From NCBI GenBank assembly GCA_007115705.1, contig QXEO01000382.1, positions 3,551,083 through 3,615,082 on the forward strand: DNA of 64,000 bases, read 5' to 3'. This DNA comes from Dactylis glomerata. Its lineage: Eukaryota > Streptophyta > Magnoliopsida > Poales > Poaceae. Below the pieces are notes generated by a model that did no database searches, had not been told where the DNA came from, and saw only the letters and a list, made by a program, of their open reading frames with translations. Below are positions 45,752 through 57,700 of this stretch, one piece after another; positions within the stretch are counted from its first letter, which is position 1, and the number at the start of each line of letters is the position of its first letter. The translations under genes were made by a program, and so were the position numbers.

Positions 45752-47562
45752 TCAGGAGTAAAAGGGTCGCAGTAGAGCTATGTTCCATGGCCTCTTGGTT
45801 TCTTCTCCGGACCTGTCCACCTTATTCTTCTTGGGGTCCTGCGCATCTATAAGATAATAGGCATCATTGTGCAGAGCTCTGCTCACAATGAATGGCCCCT
45901 CCCATGGAGGAGTTAACTTATGCCGGCCTTCTGTTCCTTGCTTTAGCCGGAGTACTAGATCTCCCTCTTGAAATCTCCTTGGATTTACCTTCTGCGCATG
46001 ATAGCGTCTGAGGTTCTGCTGATATACTGCTGTTCTTGACAGAGTTATTTCCCTTGCTTCCTCTAGCAGATCAACATCATTTTCTCTGGCTTCTTTAGCC
46101 TCTTCCTCAGTATATAGCACTATTCTTGGTGCATCATGTATTACATCTGTTGGAAGCACAGCTTCTGCTCCATACACCAGGAAAAATGGTGTGTATCCTG
46201 TTGATCTATTCGGAGTTGTTCTTAAACTCCACAGCACTGATGGCAGCTCATCTAGCCAACACCCCGGAGTTTTCTCCAGGGGCTCTATCAGCCGGGGTTT
46301 TATGCCGGATAATACTAGCCCATTCGATCTCTCTACTTGGCCATTGGCACAAGGGTGGGCGACCGACGCAACGTCCAGCCGGATTCCCACCTCCTCACAA
46401 AATCTGGCAAATGGCCCTTGGGCAAAGTTTGACCCATTGTCAGTGATGATGCTATGAGGAACACCATATCTCAGGATTATATCCTTTAAGAATTTCACTG
46501 CTGTGTGACCATCACACTTGCTTATGGGCTTCACTTCAATCCACTTGGTGAACTTGTCCACCATGACCAGGATATGGGTCATTTTCCCTCTGGCCGGCTT
46601 AAAAGCCCCGACCATATCCAGGCCCCAAACAGCAAAGGGCCAGGTTATTGGGATAGTTTTCAGGGCAGATGCCGGCTGATGAATCTGGTGGGCATATCTT
46701 TGACACCCATTACATTTCCGGACCAAGCTTTCTGCCTCTTGCAGTGCCGTTGGCCAATAAAAGCCATGCCGGAATACCTTTGCCACCAATGCCCTGGACG
46801 AAGCATGGTGACCACACTCCCCCTGGTGAATTTCCCGGAGCATCTCCAGACCCTCCGCAGATTCGACACATCTCTGCAATACTCCGGTGGTACTTCTCTT
46901 GTATATTTCTTTGTTGATGATGGTATACGCTTTGGATCTCCTTATAACCCGGCGGGCCTCGGTTTCATCCGCCGGCACTTGACCATCCACCATGAAGTTC
47001 ATGATAGGACGTGCCCATGATGGCACTTCCCTGACAGTGAACACTGCCTGATCTATTTCCATTATTTCGACCGACACATAATCGATCTCCATGGGCTGCG
47101 AAGTCCCCGGGACTGAAGAATCAGTCCCCGGGTATGCCGGAGCAGTCCCCGGGTATACCGGCACAACCTCTTGGCACATTTTACCCTTGCCTTTAGCTTT
47201 GCTCCGGAATACTGTACTAACAGCATATGCCGGCCCAGTCCCCGGGACTGAGGAAACAGTCCCCGGGTTATCCGTCTTGGCTCCGGCATCTATCTCCATT
47301 GGAACTGCTTCGTCTGGACCTGGCGGGACATAAATGGAGGATGACTCCGGCGAGGGTTTGATCGATGGCTTCCTCAGATGCTCCAGCGAAATGCCGGGTG
47401 GGATTGAATCTCGGGAAGATCCCAGCTTGGACAATGCATCGGCTGCATCGTTCTGAGCCCGGAGAACGTGCCGGAACTCACAACCTTCAAAGTAACCACT
47501 TAACTGCTGCACCAGGAAACGGTATGATGCCATGTTAGCATCATGCGCGTCCCATATGCCGG
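45752..47562 (-). pseudogene. Element D RNase H C-terminus and integrase
   Basis: An open segment of about 600 codons starts in the tail of RNase H and runs through an integrase with HHCC finger (GECGHHASS ... KCNGCQ), catalytic WGLDMVGAF, DNGSNFAQ and ANGQVERSNG, then a C-terminal region ending RPFYS. It would insert cDNA into the genome. It is out of frame with the RT segment because of one extra A (plus strand) at about 47563, inside the RNase H sequence. Confidence 0.88.
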
Positions 47563-49238
47563 AACACTTGCTGAATCACTAAGTCAGAATCACCGAAGCA
47601 CATAATCCGGCGAATTCCTATGTCCTTAGACACCTTCAGGCCATGCACAAGTGCCTCATATTCCGCCACATTATTTGATGCTGCAAAGTGAATCTGCAGG
47701 ACGTATCTCAGCTGGTCATTCTTTGGTGAACTGAGAACTATGCCGGCACCCAAGCCATGGATTGTCTTGGACCCATCGAAATGCATCCTCCAATAATTGG
47801 CATCTGGCAATGGTGGCTCATACTGTATCTCGGCCCAGTCAATAAAGAAATCAGCCAAGACCTGGGACTTGATTGTATCCCTCTTATCATACTGCGGTGT
47901 ATATGGTGAAAGCTCTATTGCCCATTTTGCTATCCGGCCGCTGGCATCTTTGTTGCCTATAATTTCCGAGATAGGGGCCTCGGCCACTACCCGGATCGGA
48001 TGCTCTTGGAAGTAATGCTTGAGCTTCTTGGCCGCCATATAGACACCATAGGTCATCTTCTGATAGTGGGGGTAGTTTTGCTTTGAGGTGGAGAGGACTT
48101 CACTCAGATAATATACCGGCCGCTGCACGGTTTTGCCTCCTTCCTCTCGCTCTACTACCACCACAGCACTGACAACTCGGTTGGTTGCCGCTATATAGAG
48201 CAACATTGGCTCCCGGGGCATCGGAGACGCTAATACCGGCGCTGTTGACAACAACTGTTTCAATTCCTTGAAAGCTGCATCTGCTTGCGTTGTCCAGACA
48301 AATGTGTCGGACTTTTTCATCAACTGATATAACGGCAGGGCTTTCTCTCCCAGCCGGCTTATGAAACGGCTCAGGGATGCGAGGCACCCAGTGAACTTCT
48401 GTACTTCCCTCAAATCTGTCGGCGGCTTCATCCTTTCTATGGCACGAATCTTGCCAGGATTCACCTCAATACCCCGGCTGGAAACAAGGAAGCCGAGCAA
48501 CTTGCCCGCCGGCACACCAAAGGTGCACTTAGCCGGATTCAACTTCATCCGGAATCTCCTCAGGTTCCCAAAGGTTTCCCGGAGATCATCTATGAGAGTC
48601 TTGCTCTCCTTGGTTTTTATGACGATATCATCGACATATACCTGCACATTTTTATCTATCTGATCGTGCAAACACTTTTGCATACACCTTTGGTAAGTTG
48701 CGCCGGCATTTCTTAAACCGAACGGCATAGTGAGATAGCAATAAGCCCCGTACGGGGTAATAAAGGATGTCTTTATTTGATCTGGCTCAAACAAGGGGAT
48801 CTGGTGGAAACCAGAATAGGCGTCTACAAATGATAACAGTTCACATCCGGCTGTGGAATCAATCACTTGATCGATCCGAGGCAGCGGGAATGGATCTTTA
48901 GGACATGCCTTGTTCAAGTTGGTGTAATCAACACACATCCGCCATACTTTCACTATGACGGGCTCATCTTTCTTCTTTTCCACCAAAACCGGATTAGACA
49001 CCCAATCCGGATGAAGTACTTCCTTGATAAAGCCAGAGGCTAAGAGCCTGGCCACTTCCTCCCATATGGCTTTCCTTCTATCGCCGGCATTCCGCCGGAG
49101 CGGCTGCTTCACTGGCTTAGCCTCGGGTCTCACATGCAATGCGTGCTCAGCCAGCTCCCTCGGCACACCTTGCAGGTCTGAAGTAGACCATGCAAAGATA
49201 TCCCGATTCTCACGGAGGAAGCTGATGAGCTCGCTTTC
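47563..49238 (-). pseudogene. Element D reverse transcriptase and RNase H N-terminus
   Basis: After an in-frame TAG (49239-49241) the frame reads ESELISFLREN and continues through gypsy RT motifs: GVPRELAEHAL, MCVDYTNLNKACPKDPFPLPRID, FVDAYSGFHQI, PFGLRNAGATYQRCM and the catalytic YVDDIVIKT. The connection domain and the RNase H start (MHFDGSKTIHGLGAGIVL, NNVAEYEALVHG, FGDSDLVIQQV) follow. The 1-nt insertion near 47563 then throws it out of frame. The insertion could be real or a sequencing error. Confidence 0.88.
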
Positions 49239-50355
49239 CTATTTGGGATCCAGACTTGTCCCAACCAGGGCATGACGCTCCGGAAAAGCTTCATCCAGAG
49301 GCACCTTTTTTACCTCCTTGCCTGCTTGAAAAGCAGCACTGCCACCGGGATTTGCCATGCCCGGCATATATTTGCCGGCCACGACTGTCTCAGCAATCTC
49401 TACTGCTCGTTTGAGCCTCTTCCTCTCCTCTGCGATGATCAGAGTCTCGGCCAGATTGGATCCGGCGGTGGCACATGCCATCGAGCGCTTGTAATCACCA
49501 ATGATGGTGATCACTCCTTTGGGTCCCGGCATCTTCATCTTCAGATACGCCACATGCGTAGAGGCCATGAATTTTGCCAGTGCCGGTCTACCCAGCAAAG
49601 CATGGTAGGGGCTCTCCAGATCAACCACCTCGAACATGAGGTTCTCCACCCTGCAGTTATCCCGGCTGCCAAACATGACATCCATCCGGATCTTGCCCAT
49701 CGGCGCACACGAAAGTCCCGGCACAATGCCGTGGAACGTGGTCTTGCTTGGCTTCCAGCATGTTTTCCTTGATTCCCAGCTTCTCCATCGTATCTCGATA
49801 CATGATGTTGATGCTGCTTCCATTATCAATGAGGACCTTGCTGAATCTTACGTTATTAGCCGGCCCGACGAATGTCGGATCCATCACCAAAGCATATCCG
49901 CCGGGATTTGGCATGATCCGGGGATGATCTGTCCTGTCCCAACCAACAGCCTGGTCAGACCAGTACATCAGCTTTGGCACAGCCGACATAACGGCATTCA
50001 CCTCCAGACTCCGGCGGTACAAGCTCTGCTTGTCTGTTCTCTCGGTCTCAAAGACCATATAGCTCTGATCATACTCCTTGTACTCATTCCGGCCCGCTCC
50101 TGGGCCTCCGGCGTTATATTCCGGATTATAGCTCTGGTCAACTTGATTTACGCCGGCATTTCCGGCGTTGCTCTGATTCCCAGGATTACCCGGCCTAGGT
50201 GGGACTGCAATTGTATTGGCACCTGTCAACGGCGATGGAGCTGCCGGGACAGAGGGTCTAGCCGGTCCCCAGGGACCTGCACGACCTGCCAATATGTCGT
50301 CCAGCCACGAACAGTTCCTTGTCAAATGGTTTGCCGGCTTTCCCGGCTGGAATGT
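49239..50355 (-). pseudogene. Element D protease region
   Basis: A retropepsin-like site reads VLIDNGSSINIMYRDTM near 49800-49850, with YHALLGRPALAKFMAS further on near 49560-49600. The two parts are in different frames, with a shift around 49755 in LEASK/TTFHGIVPG. The region ends at a TAG immediately before the RT run-in, the same position as in element B. It would cut the gag-pol polyprotein. Confidence 0.8.
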
Positions 50356-52666
50356 GTGAACACACAAGGCTTGTCCATGGCAAGACCCACAGTATACTTC
50401 GGCCACTGCTTCTTCTGGCCGGCGGCTCCGCCGGCATTCTTGTTGGTCCAGACATTCTTCTTCTGGAACGTCTGTGCTTGCTGCTGCGGCTGCTGCTGAG
50501 GCTGCGATAGTTCTCGTATCTCGGACGCTGGCTACTGCCGGCGCCCCCTTGCTCTTCCTCCACAGCTGCAACTTGTGCTGCCCCATACCGGTAATCCGGC
50601 CGCTCATCTCTCCTCTTATTCCGGTTATCCGGGCGATAGAACTGCCCTGATCTCCCGGCATTGCTGGTTTGCCCCTGGGTTTGCCCCTGTCCTTGCGAAT
50701 CGAGACTGGGCTGCCTGGGATCTCCCAGAGCATAACTATCAGCGATCCTGATTGTTTCGGCCAGCGTGGCCGGCATTTGCCTCTGAAGCTTTTGCCACAG
50801 CATGGTGCCATGTTGGCAACCATGAGCGAACCACATGATGGCCTGCTGCTCATTGATTCCTTCGCAGGAATTGCGCAACGTGCACCACCTGGTCAGATAG
50901 TCACGGTCAGTCTCATTCACTCCTTGCCGGCAGTTAGCCAGCTGCTGCGGACGGTTGGGCCTCTTGTATGTACTGGTAAAGTTCGACACAAACTGCTCTT
51001 CAAAATCAATCCAGCCGTTGATACTCCCGGCCGGCAAATTATTCAGCCATATCCTGGCTGGACCTTCCAACATCTGCGGCACATATCGTACCGCCCATCT
51101 GAGGTTGCCTCCGGCGATGTTCACCGCTGTGGAGTAATCCTCCAACCAATCTTCCGGCTTCGTACTTCCATTATATGTCCTCGCGCCACGCGCGAGCTGG
51201 AAGTAGTAAGGCACCGGCTCCCCCATAATCCGGGGTCCGAAACACATAGGGCCCGGAGCTCCTTGTCTCTCCACCAACTCTGATTGGTGGAGCTTGTCCA
51301 GCTTGAAACGTGCATCATTGGCTTCCAAGGACCGAGGTCCAAGCCGGGATGCTATTGGGCCTGCGATCATCTGCTGCTGCTGCTCCGGCTGATGCTGCTC
51401 ACTATGCCGGCCTTGCTGATTCTGCTGCTGATATCCCGCCCTGGCAAGGGCGGAATTGCCGTCATCCTCTCGGTGTCCCGGATGGCCTGCACCCTGCTGC
51501 TGCGCTGCACCTCCGGCGCCCTGTTGCTGACGCCGGACTGCACTGTTACTCCGGCCACCAACGGCCGCTGCTGCTTCATGCCCGGCCGGCATACTCTGGC
51601 CGGGCTTCTTGCTGCCGACATATTTGTCAGCCTGGCCGACATACTTGTCAGCCTGGCCGACACTCTTCTGCACCACCGCCTGCTTTCCTGCGGCAGCCGG
51701 ATCGTACACCTGGATCTGCTTGTCCCGGCGGCCAGAGGTCACACTTCCGGCACGCCGGGCGCTGGGATGCGGGGACGAGGCTTGGCCCCTCGACCTCGCA
51801 CCGGCACCTCCCGCCGACACAATGTACTGGGATGTCCCGGCACCTGGGTTTGCCCTCTTAAAGGCCTCCTGCTGCTTAGTAGCTTCAGACAAAAGTTGGT
51901 TAAGCCGGGCTTGCTGCTCACGCAGTGCTTCGCCGGATAAACAAGATAAATCCTTAGCTACCTCGGCCGCTGCTCTAAGGTTTTTTACTGGCGAACTATA
52001 GACTACCTTAGGCACAGTACTAGTTGCAGTATGACTCTTATCTCTAGCATCTTTTCCTATCTCAGCATTAAGATTTCTGCCTCTAGTTTTAACCTCTTCT
52101 ATCCGGCTAGGCCGGGTTACTACAGGAGTAAAACCATGGGCTGCTTCATACTCACGGAGTTGCCGGTTAAACCGTTCGCGCTCCTGGTTCATGGCCAGGG
52201 CCTCGTCGACGAGGGCCTGTCGAGATCCCTCCAGGACCTCCCTTGTCTGCTCCAGATCAACGCCGGATCGCACCGGCTCGAGAAGCCGGTCGATGATGGG
52301 AAGAAGAATATCGCCCCTAGCCGGCACACCAGAAGTGCCGGCCAGGTTCTCCACACGCTCCAATGGAGGACGCGCCGACCTCTTGACCTTCGGCGGCTCC
52401 GGAGGAGAAGCTCCGGCCGCTGCTGCTGCTTTGCCGGCATCTTCCGCCGGCGGCACGGATGTGCCGGCCATCATCACCTCAGCCGACTCTACTGAGCGAG
52501 CGCTACGCCCAGCGTGAGCCAGCCGATGTGACGGAGGATCCGACGCCACCAGCACCTCCTTCCTGCAAACTCTCTCAGTCCCCACGTACACCTCGTGGGA
52601 ACCGAAAGACATAATCCGGCCATCCCTGGGGAACGGCCGGCCACCGAGACAACCAGGCGTTGTCAC
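50356..52666 (-). pseudogene. Element D gag
   Basis: The long ORF starts at 52666 (a later Met is possible). It has an N-terminal Ala/Pro-rich part and a Gln/Gly-rich low-complexity middle at about residues 280-430. A capsid-like domain follows, with ARIWLNNLPAGSINGWIDFEEQFVSNF and ETDRDYLTRWCTLRNSCEG. The C-terminal nucleocapsid part is frameshifted in a CAG/CAGC repeat near 50510 and again near 50355. The true frame then gives HTFQPGKPANHLTRNCSWLDD. The protein forms the particle shell. Confidence 0.82.
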
Positions 52667-52780
52667 TGACGAAACTGAGCGAGCCTAGCCTCTGGACGAG
52701 GCCAGAGACCACGCGCACTCCCGAAGCTGCTATCACAGACCCCGTCCGAATGAACACTCCGCCCAGCATATCGATCTGAT

Positions 52781-52798
52781 GCCCCACGGTGGGCGCCA
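52781..52798 (-). other. Element D primer-binding site
   Basis: The minus strand reads TGGCGCCCACCGTGGGGC, two nt inside the 5' LTR (after CGACA-TT). The TGG start and the position identify it as the PBS. I could not assign the tRNA with confidence; it is not the tRNA-Asp type used by A, C and E. Confidence 0.75.
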
Positions 52799-52800
52799 AA

Positions 52801-53798
52801 TGTCGTCGTGGTGAAACAACATATGCCATAGGATGGCTTAAATGGGGGCCGAACTAGATGCTGGAGGATTCGGGAGAGGGGAACGCACTAAAAAGCACGA
52901 CAGAAAGAGACACTGATCTACCCAGGTTCGGGGCTCTCGTAAGGAGATAACACCCCTACTCCTGCTCTACTGATTGTATATATGGATCGATGTAGTACAC
53001 AACAATGGTGCTTCCAAGCTCTCTGCTAGAGAAGGAAGATGAACAGCTAAGTGTCGAAACCTTCAACTATCAGCCAAGCAACCTTCTACCGATCAACCTT
53101 CTAATGCTCAACTATCAGCCAATGACCAACCTTCTCCTCCTCTACCCTTTGCTAGGACTCCCTGTGCCACCTTATATAGTGGTGGCCAGGGTTACAACGG
53201 TCATACAAGACCACAAGACAAGGGCTACACTCCAAACAGGAGCTGGTGGCGATGGCAGAGACCCTTGACTTCGCCCCTGATTGCTCTCGATGGGACGCCA
53301 TATCCCTGTACCTTGTACCTCTTGAACTGTGGCCTTACCTCTCTGAGGTAAGCTTGTACTTGTGCACAGTGAGGGTAGGTAACCTCCACTGTGCACCCTG
53401 CCATCTTACTCTTCTACCATGCTTGGATGTTTTCTTCCTTGATTGTAGGGACGTGACACCTTGGTTGACTTAAGTATCCCGGATATGACCGTTGGCCATA
53501 CCCAGGACATATATGCCGGACCAACGACCTACGAGGGTCGGGTAATCTGGCCTCCCCTGCTCCTGCACAACACCCAAGATGGTTAGGCCGGCATATCTGA
53601 GTATATGCCGGCACATATATATCAGTATTCCGGCTATGCCGGCATATCCCAGTATCAGCCGGGATATACATTATATGCCGGCCTGGCCGATGCTCTCATA
53701 TTCCGGCCAGGCCCTTTCCGTGATAACCCGGCATAAGTCAATCATAGACCTTGAGTCTTTCTAGTCTCTTGACCCTACCGGGGGTCATCACCCCGACA
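52801..53798 (-). repeat. Element D 5' LTR
   Basis: It is 998 bp and, as far as can be seen, identical to 38623-39620. On the minus strand a TATATAA box lies at about 53172-53178, suitable for transcription towards gag. Confidence 0.95.
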
Positions 53799-53803
53799 CC
53801 GTC
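53799..53803. repeat. Element D target-site duplication, right copy
   Basis: CCGTC matches 38618-38622. Element C's LTR continues after it. Confidence 0.93.
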
Positions 53804-54901
53804 GTCGAAGCCAAATTTCGGGGGACAAAAGTCTCTGTTCCGGCACCCTGCCGGGACGGGGAAGTGCCCCCGGAGCCATCTCCATCGGTCTCCATCGCCG
53901 TCTCCGCCGTCTCCATCGACCTCACCGCCATCTCCATCAACCTTGTTGTCTCCTATGATGAGGAGGGAGTAGTTCATCCCCGGGGCTAAGGGCTCTACCG
54001 GTAGCTATGTGGTTCACCTCTCTCTCCCATGATGTGATCTTTATGTGATCGTGAGCTTTGTATCATGTTGAACAAGTAGATGTTATTATTCAGATATTAT
54101 GTGTACTCTAGTGGTATTATTAAAGTAATCTATTCCTCCCGCCATGGTGTAATGGTGACAGTGTGTGCATCATGGTGGTACTTGGTCTAGGCTACGATTG
54201 TGATCTCTTATGGATTATGAGAATAATTATCGCTATGATAGTATTGAAGTGATCTTTTCCTCCTTTCATGGTGTAATGTTGATAGTGTGTGCACCGTGTT
54301 AGTACTTGGTCTAAGTTGCAATAATATCTATCTTGAGTTGTGATCTGATTTGAATATCTCTATGAGTGGTGTTTGTCAAGTACTTGATGAACTTTAAGGA
54401 GTGCTTCGTAGCCCTACGCAATGATTAGTGTTATTCAATAGGAGAGTAATTCAGAGTACCATAGTGAAGAGAAGTTGTTTTCTTGTTCAATTATGTTATA
54501 TTTGTTGGGAGTGTGTCCACTAGTGAAAGTATGATCCCTAGGCCTTGTTTCCAAGCATTGCACACCGTTTACTTCCTGTTTTGCTACATGTTTGCTCGCA
54601 GCGATATTTACTTCAAGTCACATTTGCTACTTATAATCATCACTATTACTTGTATTTCACTATCTCTTCGCCGAACTAGTGCACCTATACATCTGACAAG
54701 TGTATTGGGTGTGTTGGGGACACAAGAGACTTTCTGTATCGTAATTGCAGGGTTGTTTGAGAGGGATAGCTTTGACCTCTTCCTCCCTGAGTTCGATAAA
54801 CCTTGGGTGATCCACTTAAGGGAAACTTGCTGCTGTTCTACAAACCTCTGCACTTGGAGGCCCAACACTGTCTACAAGAACAGACGCGTGCGTAGACATC
54901 A
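53804..54901 (+). repeat. Element C 3' LTR, second part
   Basis: It continues the LTR from the point of D's insertion to the GACATCA terminus, followed by CATGC (54902-54906). Confidence 0.93.
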
Positions 54902-55285
54902 CATGCCAAAGGGAAGATTGAGAAATCAATGAAACAACAGTACGTAAGGCTTCTTACCGTGTGGCCAAATCGACTACCACCATGACAAATCAATCGCTGG
55001 CAATAGAAGAAAATGAACCAACAGATATGGTGTGTGGGATTCAAGAAAACGTGTAGAATTGGATGCGGGGACATATGTGAGCACTGAGCAGCGAGGCACA
55101 GCTATTCTAGGAATTGAAAGCCAAACCTGACCATTCGGTTTCCTTCAGCTATTTCTTATGCATTACATGATAATTAAGAGATATAACTGTTGGGTTATTT
55201 TTCCGTTTCATATTTTAGGCTGTGTTGTGGTGGAACCGTTGAAGAAAAACTGGAGGGATTAATTGAGGGAACGCAAAGATGTAGC
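54902..55285. other. Spacer between elements C and E
   Basis: This 384 bp of non-repetitive AT-rich sequence starts with the CATGC duplication of C and ends with the GTAGC duplication of E (55281-55285). No gene is seen. Confidence 0.6.
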
Positions 55286-56917
55286 TGATACGTCTCCAAC
55301 GTATCTATAATTTTTGATGCTCCATGCTTGTTTTTACACCATTTGTCTACTGTTTCGTTACACTTAGTGGCACTTTTATGCATTTTCCGGAACTAACCTA
55401 TTAACAAGTTGTCACAGTGCCAGTTCCCTGTTTTCTGCTGTTTTTGTGTTTCAGAAGTGATACACAGGAAATATTCTCGGAATTGGACGAAACAAGTTCC
55501 TGAAGTCTTATTTTACCCGGAAGCTTCCAGAGATCCGAAGGAGAGAAGGAGAGGGGCCACCAGGGGCCCACACGCCTGGCTAGCGCGGCCAGCCCCTGGC
55601 CCGCGCCACCATGGTGTGAGGCCGTCTGGCTCCACCTCTGACATCGCCCCTTCGCCTATAAAGACCCCCCGACGGGAAAAACCTAAGTACCCGATCACTT
55701 TTCCAGAACACATCGCGATCCACCGCCGCCGTCGACCCGAAGACCGGGAGGGTCCAGAAGCTCTTCTCGGCACCCTGCCGGAGAGGGGAATCGTCACCGG
55801 AGGTCTTCTTCATCGCCATGCTTGCCTCCGGAGCGATGAGTGAGTAGTCTACCTTGGACTATGGGTCCATAGCAGTAGCTAGATGGTTGTCTTCTCCACC
55901 ATGTGCTTCATGTTTAGATCTCATGAGCTGCCCTACATGATTGAGATCACCGTTATGTAATTCTACATCTTTGGTTTGTTGGGATCCGATGAATATTGGT
56001 GTTTATGATTGAGTTGCTGTACTGAATATTATCTTTTGTTATCTCTATGTTGTTTATGATCTTGCATGCTCTCCGTTGTTAGTAGCTATCTTGGCCGAGT
56101 AGTTGCTAGTGACTCCAAGAGGGGGTATTTATGCTCGATAGTGGATTCATGCCTCTATTTAACCTGGGAGAGTGACAGAAACCTCTAAGGTTGTAGATGT
56201 GCTGTTGCTACTAGGGAGAAAACAACATTCATATACTCAAGGGCATATGCTTTGTTTACATTACACACTTTGCTTAATGCATTTATCTGTTGTTCGCAAC
56301 TTAATACTTGTGGAGTTCTCGGATTGATTCGCCACAAGTGGATTATTAGTCATAGATGCAGTTGGATGGCGGTCTATGTATTTTGTTGTAATGCCCAGAG
56401 TAAATCTCATAGTGATCTTCTTGACATATCACGTTTATCTTTATTCTATCAATTGCCCAACTGTAATTTGTTTACCCAGCATGTGTTATTTATCTTATGG
56501 AGAGACACCACTAGTGAACTGTGGACCCCGGTCCTATTTCCATCATATTGCTATCACCTGTTTACTTTACTCGCACTGTTTACTTTACTCGCATACTTTA
56601 CTGTTTTTCACTCGATACACTCATAACTTTTGTTTCAAGCAAACCGGTGAGATTGACAACCTCATCGTAAGTTGGGAGCAAAGTACTTGGTTGTGTATGT
56701 GCAGGTTCCGCGTTGCAGCTAGCAAGCAAAGCTTGGATGAGGCGCCATATATAAATTGTCCGAAGTTGTCACAAACTAGCAAGCATCACCTTCAGTCGTT
56801 TATCTTTCCTCTCCAAGAACGATAAACCTTGGTTTCTAACTGAGGGAAAACTAGCTGCTATACTCATCACACCTTCCTCTTGGGGTTCCCAATGGGCTGG
56901 TCATTCACCACGCATCA
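55286..56917 (+). repeat. Element E 5' LTR
   Basis: It runs from TGATACGTCTCCAACG to CACGCATCA. A TATAAAG box lies at about 55657-55663 within CGCCTATAAAGACC. Confidence 0.93.
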
Positions 56918-56928
56918 AGCTAATTTTC

Positions 56929-56946
56929 TGGCGCCGTTGCCGGGGA
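56929..56946 (+). other. Element E primer-binding site (tRNA-Asp type)
   Basis: TGGCGCCGTTGCCGGGGA, 11 nt after the LTR, is the same as the site in element A. Confidence 0.85.
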
Positions 56947-57106
56947 AGAAGTAGAAGACTTCTGCGAGGGGAGTTTTTCGCACACACATCCTTTACTTTG
57001 TTATTGTTTTGCTTTACTTTATTTATTTTACCTGCATCGTTTTATATCAAAACCCCAAAAAAATTAGAATCCTTGGTAGTTGTTATTTCTTTACTTTTAG
57101 TTCATC

Positions 57107-57700
57107 ATGCTGTTCCCTAAGTACGTTCTGGAGGACCTCTCAGTAGGTAGTGGTTCAATTATTGGAAAAAGTAACATTGAGGAGTTCTTTAATCATGTTA
57201 GTATGCATAAGGAAGTTGAGGAAAAGTCTTTGGTTGAGCTAGATCCTAGTTATGAAGTTGCTTCTGCTTATTTAGTTCACATGTTAGAAGCTAGGTTTGC
57301 TAGTCTTAATCCTTTCATGCAATACATGTTCCTTAAGCTTCATAAAATTGAGGATCCCGAAAAGAAAGCTTTTATCTTGGAAACTTTGCGCATAGAATTT
57401 AAAGATGTTGCAAGTGAGGCTAGGAAAGTTTTTAAGAAGTTTAATAAGCTTGGCTCACCTGTAGCGGAAGTTGGTACACCCAATGATTTTAGAGTGCCAA
57501 TACCTTATGAACTTATAGGAATTCATGATGCTTGGGAAAAGAATTCTAGTTGGATTTGCCCTGAAAATCCTTTTGATGAAAGTAGTGAACCAAAGCGTGA
57601 CCATAAAGGATCTTCAAAAACTCATTTGGACACATTTTATTTCATTGTTGTAAAGATCCCTACAGTGGAGCTTGATGCTTCATCACTTGATGTTACTTGA
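57107..57700 (+). CDS. Element E ORF: 197-aa protein of unknown function
   Basis: This is an intact ORF 160 nt after the PBS, in the position of gag in element A. Composition is mixed and helical: EEFFNHVSMHKEVEEK, then a Phe/Leu-rich middle (MQYMFLKLHKIEDPEKKAF), then a Lys-rich stretch with FKKFNKLG. It has no similarity I can see to gag, to element C's ORF, or to any enzyme. Only the last ten residues, ELDASSLDVT, match the end of element A's gag-protease, after which the non-coding domains also align. The product may be a relic or an accessory protein. The frame remains open although the LTRs have diverged by nearly 2%, but the ORF is short enough for chance survival. Confidence 0.65.
   Translation: MLFPKYVLEDLSVGSGSIIGKSNIEEFFNHVSMHKEVEEKSLVELDPSYEVASAYLVHMLEARFASLNPFMQYMFLKLHKIEDPEKKAFILETLRIEFKDVASEARKVFKKFNKLGSPVAEVGTPNDFRVPIPYELIGIHDAWEKNSSWICPENPFDESSEPKRDHKGSSKTHLDTFYFIVVKIPTVELDASSLDVT

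Larger units (their letters stand above)
38623..53798 (-). mobile_element. Retrotransposon D: young Tat-like gypsy element with an antisense gene
   Basis: Two 998-bp LTRs (38623-39620 and 52801-53798, offset 14178) look identical and are flanked by CCGTC (38618-38622 and 53799-53803). On the minus strand the order is 5' LTR, PBS, gag, PR, RT, RNase H, integrase, then an antisense multi-exon gene, then the 3' LTR. The order and the antisense gene fit the Tat lineage as recalled. Gag-pol carries several single-base frameshifts and one in-frame TAG, so this copy is unlikely to be autonomous despite its youth. The motif GCCGGCAT recurs all over it. Confidence 0.93.
33083..54901 (+). mobile_element. 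Retrotransposon C: non-autonomous relative of A and E, split by D
   Basis: The outer 5-bp duplication CATGC, a 5' LTR, a tRNA-Asp-type PBS, a single ORF, a long non-coding domain, a PPT and a 3' LTR are all present. The 3' LTR is interrupted by element D at 38623-53798. Removing D and one CCGTC leaves a 3' LTR of 1543 bp, equal to the 5' LTR. The LTRs differ at roughly 15 sites by eye. There is no gag, RT or integrase; the only ORF encodes an unrecognised acidic protein. The element must have moved with borrowed machinery. Confidence 0.92.
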
